The notes under the pieces are model-generated. The model was not told the DNA's origin and did no database searches. It saw only the letters and a program-made list of their open reading frames with translations. From Aphelidium insulamus (Eukaryota; Aphelidiomycota; Aphelidea; Aphelidiaceae), in the NCBI GenBank assembly GCA_036784855.1, contig JAZDSV010000016.1, positions 224,001 to 288,000 on the forward strand: a stretch of DNA of 64,000 bases, read 5' to 3'. Below are positions 58,421 through 64,000 of this stretch, in pieces. The first letter of the stretch is position 1. The number at the start of each line of letters is the position of its first letter. A program made the translations under genes and the position numbers.

Positions 58421-59335
58421 ATGCTTGACAAGGCGAACTCCGGTTTCTTGTGCGCTATCCCTGTACCATGAATACGTGCTCACCTAGCGCCGCAGTTCCG
58501 AGGACAAGACATTCAGAGCAAAGAAGAACTTTGCATTCATACAGGGCTCTGCGAAGCGGGACCAGATCAAGGAGTACCTCGTCGTCACCCTGGGCGCAGG
58601 GAGCTTAGCGTATGTAACGAGCACATTCTCTGTGCCACTTTGCATACCACTCGCTGCTGACCGAGTTATGTTGGTTTTGTGTAGTAACGCAGTAAAGGTC
58701 CCGCCGAACGGGGATCGCAACGAGTGGCTGGCCATGAACAGTGAGGCGATGCAGGCACAGGATCCACTGACATGACTCACCCTGACAGCGGTGGACTTCT
58801 TCAACAACATCAACATGGTGTACGGATGCGTCTCAGAGTTCTGCACCGATACTACCTGTCCTATTATGGGCGCTGGCAAAAAATACGAATACCTGCTGTG
58901 GCCCGACCCAAAGCGCAACTCGAAACCCACAAACTGCACCGCGCCCGAATACGTGGCCGCGCTAATGGAGTGGATCGAAGATCAGCTGGACAAGTATGTG
59001 CTACTCGTATTTATACTTGTTGCTGACACGGCTAAAGTGAGGCGATATTCCCCCATGACGGCAAGTTCCCCGACACGTTCGAGAAGAACATTATCCGCAC
59101 CATATTCAAGCGGATATTTCGCGTCTTTGCCCACATATATCACGCACATCTGCCAAAGATCGAGGAGCTGGGCGAGCAGCATCACCTCAACACCTGCTTC
59201 AAGCATTTCATGTATTTCGTCGAAGAGTTTGACCTGGTGGACAAGGCCGAGCAGAAACCGCTGGCTCACATCATTGAGCAGATTCTAAAGGACTTTCACC
59301 GCTCCACCGATGCGATAAGCAGTGCGAAAAAGTAG
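58421..59335 (+). CDS. Mob1-family kinase co-activator
   Basis: Mob1 activates NDR/LATS-type kinases in mitotic exit and Hippo-like signalling. Exons 58421-58449, 58496-58609, 58685-58740, 58789-58993, 59038-59335; 233 residues. Exon 1 (MLDKANSGF) is joined by a phase-2 intron to SEDKTFRAKKNFAF. Conserved parts: LGAGSLANAVKVP, DRNEWLAMNTVDFFNNINMV and YGCVSEFCTDTTCPIMGAGK with two Zn-binding Cys. Then come KYEYLLWPD, APEYVAALMEWIEDQLDN, FKRIFRVFAHIYHAHL with Zn-binding His residues, and LNTCFKHFMYFVEEFDLV. Length is typical (about 215-235). A 25-nt alternative first intron is possible but less likely. Confidence 0.94.
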
Positions 59336-59414
59336 TGGTTATGGCAATGGAGTATGGTACACTGCACTTTATAGAGCCCGAGGTTGAATTATGTCCAGCA
59401 GCGCAAAATACAGC

Positions 59415-62085
59415 TCATATAATGTGAATTGTTTCGTCGCGCTTATTCTTGACGTTCACTGTGCCGGGTTTGACTTGCGCGGCTGCAAATGTTAACTTCA
59501 CCAAAACAGTGTTACATTTAATGGACATACCCTCATGACTGCTTAGTGCTGATGGGACCTTTTCGCCCGACTGCTGCAGCATCTGCTTCAGGTCATAGTA
59601 CACCGCAGTGTCGTTCGGCGTCAAAAATGTGATGGCAACTCCCCGCTTGCCGGCTCGCCCCGTCCGCCCAACTCTATGAGTGTAATCTACAGCCACAGCG
59701 TCAATAGTGTGAATTTTGACATTGCGTGACGAACCTTCAATGTTCTTGGCCATGTCATAGTTGACCACCAGGGATACGTTTGGAATGTCGATACCACGAC
59801 CGGCCACGTCAGTTGCCACCAATATGTCCTTGGTACCTTGTCGCAGTTGATTCAGCGACACCTCACGCAGATCCTGAGACTTTCCGCCGTGCAGAGTCGT
59901 CACCTTGAAATTGTCCTTCTCAAGTTGTCGCGCCACCACATCCACCGTGCGCTTCAAGTTGACAAACACGATAATGGGCGGTGCCCAGCCTTCTCGCAGC
60001 AGCGCGTGCAGCCGGTTCGGTTTCTTGTCCTCGGGCATCATTTCAATGCGCTGCTCCACCGTGTCCACCGCCTTGCCCAGCGATCCGATCTGCACCACAG
60101 CGGGTCGACGCAGATACTCTTTCGCCAGCCGTTCCACCGCCGGCGGCATGGTGGCTGAAAACATGGTGGTCTGTCGGTACTGCGGCAAACCATCGACCAC
60201 CATGCTATTGGCATTCTCCGCAGACTCGTCGTCCGGCTTGGTGTTGGAGACGGGTAGAGCGTCCAGAATGTAGTTGACATCGGCCTCGAAACCCATATCA
60301 ATCATGCGGTCCGCCTCGTCCATCACCAGATACGTGCACTGGTTCAGGGCCACAAACTTCCGGTCCTGCCATGGATGAGCGCTAGATATGCATCAATTCT
60401 CACATACCAAGCAGTCTTTCAGTCGGCCAGGTGTGGCAATGATTATTTCGGCACCGTTGCGCAAGTTGAATGACTGGTCCTCGATGGAGTGACCGCCCAC
60501 CAGTGACACTACGGTGTAGCCCATGTACCGCGAAAACTTGACGGCCTCGCCTTCAATTTGCTGAGCCAGCTCACGGGTCGGCGCCAGAATCAACGCATAC
60601 GGCCCGTCGTGCGCATTCAAATCCGATATTTTTGGCATGCGGGTAATAAATGCCAGAATGGGAATGAGGAACGCTGCCGTCTTGCCGGAACCCGTCTCGG
60701 CAATACCGATCAGATCACGATTCTGCAGCGCAATCGGAATGGCCTGCCGCTGGATGGGAGTCGGATCCTTGTACCCGACCTCCTCCAGTGCTTTAAGGAC
60801 CTCTTGCGGAACGGGCGCCTCACGCCAGAAGCGCAACGGTTTCGGTATACTGCCGCCCTTGGACGAGATCTCGAACTCACTGCGCAGAATACGCCAGTCA
60901 CGGTCCGTCATCTTGTCCAGTGGTTTGTCGGACCAGTGTCGGTCTTCATACTGGCGCTTCTTTTCCCGCTCGGCCACACTCTTTTCCATCTCCCTGCGAC
61001 AAGTAGTTTCACATTAAACGGATGTAATATACTAGAATCGTACTTGACACGGTCACGCTCCACGTCGGTGCGCCGATCGCTGATCAGAGTCTTGTAGTAG
61101 GTGGACTGGTTCTTGTCCTGCTCCTTGGGATCGATGCCGCCCAAGTGTCCGCGACCAAACATGACTGCATGCTGCCTGTTCACGTCGTAAATGGGGTTCA
61201 TGGAGCTGCTGGTGTCGTCCGTCTCGTCCCACTCGAAACGATACTTTTGGTCCACATTTCGCTTGCTCCTCGTGGTGTCTGTCGATTCCATCCCGAGATA
61301 TCGGTCCTGTCAGGGATGATTATATTATTGTATTGTAAGTACAAATCTATCTGGCATACCCGCACGGCCACAATTTCCTTGTCCAGTTTGGGCGCGACGC
61401 TTGCCTTCACTGTGGCTGCTTTACGGTAAGCTGGCTTCACTGCGACTACACTGGACATACCCGGAACACCGTTACCGGAGCGAACAGATTGCAATGCGCG
61501 CTGCTCAGCTTCCTGGCGAAGTCGACGCTGCTCTACCTCCTCCTGGCGTCGCTGCAGTGCCAGGGCCTCTCGTTGAGCCTTTGTCAGGAACACGGGCTTC
61601 TCCTTGGTCTCGCGCTCCTGGCGACGCTTCTCCAGCAGTTCCTGCAACGCCAGGGGTTCCCGTTTCTTGTTATTCGTCTGCAGCTCCTCGTCGGTGGCGG
61701 CAGGTATAGTTGCAGCGCCGTCTTTCATGGGTGAGGCGAGACGAGATCCCTCGCCAGATGCCGCGGTCGGACTTGGCGCATTATCGGCATCGCGTCGCTC
61801 ACGGCCACCACCATCACCGGCACTATCTCTACGATGGCGGTGTCGGTCACCGTCTCCTCTGCCATCGCGCATCTGCTGCGACTGTGGCGGCAGAGCGCGT
61901 CGATGGCGATCATGGGACGAGGTAGTAGGCGGCGATCGGGAGCGCCGTCTGTGTGACGGTATACGCGCACTGGATGGTGGCGGTGAGCGGGACCGTGAGG
62001 AGCGCCGACGCCTGTGCACTGCCGGCGAACGCGACCGGCGCCGAGGTCTGTCTGCTCGGTCGCGGTAATCGTCGCCGCGGTGCAT
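59415..62085 (-). CDS. PRP28: Prp28/DDX23 DEAD-box splicing helicase
   Basis: ATP-dependent helicase that swaps U1 for U6 at the 5' splice site. Exons in transcript order 62085-61360, 61306-61044, 60993-60408, 60365-59735, 59686-59531, 59482-59415; 809 residues. The N-terminus is rich in Arg-Ser and Arg-Asp, as in metazoan DDX23. Then [20 protein letters not shown] and [29 protein letters not shown]. Helicase motifs: [50 protein letters not shown] and [10 protein letters not shown], ending KRDETIHII. Intron 59687-59734 is 48 nt and keeps frame if retained, which would put 16 residues in front of motif VI. Directly downstream of the E2 gene, same strand. Confidence 0.95.
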
Positions 62086-62212
62086 ATTTAAGATGTGAAT
62101 AAGACAATTGTGTATTATATGTTGTGACTGGTGTGTATATAGCCTTGTAGTGCCGTCCAGGCACACGCACTCACGCACGCTTAGATACACTGCTGCCATG
62201 CGATACAAATGT

Positions 62213-62367
62213 TCATAAATCTTCCTGAGAGCGGCGAACAATTCTCTGGACGCGCTTCTTGAACGCCTCGGGCTGTTCACGCCACTCAACCTGCACGATT
62301 GTATATAAAGCCAGGGTATACATATGTACAACAAATATGTCTACAATATATCTTATGTATATATACA

Positions 62368-62404
<37 letters not shown>

Positions 62405-63102
62405 GTTACCGCAGCTTCAATGTTGGCAGGCGACTCGTCATTGGGCGAAGAGAGCATGGATATAACGCTGAGCAGAATGGTTTCAACCGTGTGGACCTTG
62501 TCATTAGTGCTCGACAGCGGCACAAAAACAACAATACCGGCAGCCAGCGCTCCTCGGCCTTCTCGTAGCCATACTTGTCATCGCCAGGTGGGTGAAGAAT
62601 AGATATACAGACGCGGCCATCGGGATATACTGTGCATTAATAACATTAGAGACTTGAATAATACCAACCATTCGGATGCCAAAAATCCTTCACGAACCGC
62701 ATTGTCGGTGGCATCTACACCTTCATATTACTATTTGAGTGCAATATTGACGAGAGTGACGTATAGTGCAGTGAGATAGCCACACAAGAAGAGATAGCAG
62801 AATCGCGAGATCAACTCTACAGCCCAGTCAGTAGCTTGCCTGAGGGTAGGCGCGCGGAAAGGACAGCAGTGTCTTGAAGAAGCCGCCCTCATAGAGCGTT
62901 TCTGGCGGCCCAATAATAAGCACCTCCCACTCGTACACGTCCGAGTCATCGACCAGACCGGCGCTAAATCCATCCACGGGGTTCTTGCGCAAGTCTGCCA
63001 AGTGGTGAGCGCGATGTGCACCTACCAGCACATGTGCACCCAGACACAGCAGTTCTGCACACCTTTGAGCTGTTTCCGCAACAAAAGCGCCGACTGCTCC
63101 AT
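62213..63102 (-). CDS. Ubiquitin-conjugating enzyme E2, UBE2G1/Ubc7 type
   Basis: Transfers ubiquitin, often for ER-associated degradation. Exons in transcript order 63102-63063, 62994-62840, 62714-62669, 62629-62538, 62496-62410, 62290-62213; 165 residues. N-terminus [20 protein letters not shown] is close to human UBE2G1. Then [19 protein letters not shown], the catalytic Cys in [17 protein letters not shown], the acidic-loop region [20 protein letters not shown], and [20 protein letters not shown]. Intron 62715-62839 is 125 nt and starts with GC (cctcag then gcaagc). The last intron (62291-62409) contains a (TA)n run. This gene and the N-glycanase both serve ER quality control. UBE2G2 is the alternative, less similar at the N-terminus. 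Confidence 0.95.
62375..62400. repeat. (TA)n microsatellite in an E2 intron
   Basis: About 26 nt of alternating TA within the last intron of the E2 gene. Similar short TA tracts occur at 32951-32970 and 33429-33441. Confidence 0.85.
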
Positions 63103-63679
63103 CGCGTGTATGTATGAAGGGCGGCAAAGAGATCTCGCGCTCGGCACACAATCACACACACACACACACACAGACAAACAGGTCTACGCCGTGGAATAGG
63201 ATGCGACTTGTTTATGTAAAGAGTCCGACTATGTATTATTTCGCTCGTAAACACATAATCAAGCATGTAAGGCATTGAAAGCATAGAGTCTTCTAATCTC
63301 TTCGTAGCGGTACTCGGGGAGTTTCATGGGCGGGAGAGTTCAGCAGACGAGGTGCACTTGCATAAATGCTACTAATAACGTGTAAATGTAATGGAATCTG
63401 AAGAAGTATTACATAGTGTTGTATGTTGTATATAATGGTGCAATCTCTTCGTGTTATGTATGGTAACATGAAGTTTGCACACATGGTCCTCCGTTGTAGC
63501 ATTTACAGCAATATGCCGGGGTGTCGATAGACAAGGTTAAGTTACCAGTGTCAATGTATGCATAAAGACATGTGCCCGGCCTGCATTCTGTTAATATTTA
63601 AATACACACAACTGGAGCCTACCTAATCTCGCGCATCACTTTCACCACACACATCAGCACACATTTAAATAATCGCTGA
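63103..63679. promoter_or_regulatory. Divergent intergenic region between the E2 and Erv genes
   Basis: 577 bp without a supported gene. A (CA)n run lies at about 63152-63171. The remainder is AT-rich near 63360-63490. It must contain both promoters. Confidence 0.45.
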
Positions 63680-64000
63680 ATGAACCTGTCCAACGTGTCC
63701 ACGCCGGTGTCGGGCGTGGTGCCGCCACTGGTGCTGTCGGACCGCTCACAGCGCCGCCTGGCTGCCATTGACCTCTTTCCCAAGGTGTGCAGTGTGCGCC
63801 ACAGAACTGCATCTGCCCACAGTTCACGCATCTCAGGTGGACCGCCACTTTGTGCACAGTACCGCTGGCGGCGGCGTTGTCACGCTGCTGGTGGGCGGGT
63901 GTCTGATGATGTTGGTGCTGGCAGAGCTGGTGGAGTTTTTGACGCCGCAGCATCGGTACGAGTACCTGGTGGACAACACGGACATTGGGAGTGGCCGTCT
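63680..64000 (+). CDS. Erv41/Erv46 (ERGIC) family cargo receptor, 3' partial
   Basis: Exons 63680-63784 and 63837 to beyond 64000. The visible 90 residues contain AAIDLFPKVDRHFVHSTAGG, then a first membrane segment (VVTLLVGGCLMMLVLAELVE), FLTPQHRYEYLVDNT. The order FPKV, GG.VTLL, hydrophobic helix and YEYxVD is the start of ERGIC2/ERGIC3-type proteins, which cycle in COPI/COPII vesicles between ER and Golgi. A ~30-residue Ser/Pro-rich leader precedes it. Which paralog (41 or 46) cannot be told from this part. The intron is 52 nt. Confidence 0.85.
   Translation, partial: MNLSNVSTPVSGVVPPLVLSDRSQRRLAAIDLFPKVCSVRHRTASAHSSRISGGPPLCAQYRWRRRCHAAGGRVSDDVGAGRAGGVFDAAASVRVPGGQHGHWEWPS

Overview
The window is nuclear DNA from a eukaryote with a compact genome. 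I can support 34 protein genes, most of them split by short introns. I modelled about 80 introns; most are 41-60 nt and follow the GT-AG rule, but at least six need a GC donor and two are only 26 and 29 nt long. Intergenic gaps are often under 250 bp. The gene set points to a fungus or close relative: an Mcm1-type MADS factor, an Msn2-like C2H2 factor, chitin-deacetylase-family proteins, Gcn1, Prp28 and Mob1. A protein resembling the ciliary JHY family hints at a flagellated, early-diverging (zoosporic) fungus. This placement is inference; no rRNA or tRNA was found to test it.

Layout: 1-8.4 kb holds a RasGEF cut by the left edge, a JHY-like protein, an ankyrin-type repeat protein, an Mcm1-like MADS factor and a Sae2/CtIP-like DNA-repair protein. 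8.4-14.5 kb holds three polysaccharide-deacetylase paralogs that have lost their metal ligands, with an APC-type permease between the second and third. 14.9-23.6 kb is one 14-exon GCN1 gene. 23.7-30.7 kb holds a divergent kinase, L-lactate dehydrogenase, the SNARE SEC22 and a Q-rich bHLH factor. 30.8-36 kb is accessory DNA: a 64-nt direct repeat, two members of a secreted cysteine-rich family, a Myb-like gene, and a caspase-like gene with a frameshift plus a decayed second copy. 36.5-40.2 kb holds an N-glycanase fused to an L-type-lectin-like domain, and TRAPPC13.

40.3-46.6 kb records a tandem duplication. An ankyrin gene and HGH1 were copied together, then the left copy lost HGH1 and the right copy lost the ankyrin gene. 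A small secreted protein lies between them. 46.6-50.1 kb holds a C2-C1-RasGAP protein, a relic of the secreted family and a YqgF-type resolvase homolog. 50.2-54.9 kb holds a secreted triple-repeat protein, a second relic, 1 kb with nothing recognisable, and a third coding member of the cysteine-rich family. 55-64 kb is housekeeping: UPRT, a C2H2 factor, Mob1, Prp28, a UBE2G1-type E2, and an Erv41/46-type protein cut by the right edge.

Conserved functions: Ras signalling (GEF and GAP), ER-Golgi traffic (SEC22, TRAPPC13, Erv), ER-linked protein quality control (N-glycanase, E2), and growth or stress control (GCN1, Mob1, MADS, C2H2). The unusual material is at the cell surface or secreted: non-catalytic deacetylase-like proteins, secreted ankyrin proteins, the multi-copy cysteine-rich family and the triple-repeat protein. 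Exon limits are my own splice models, checked by reading phase and family alignment.
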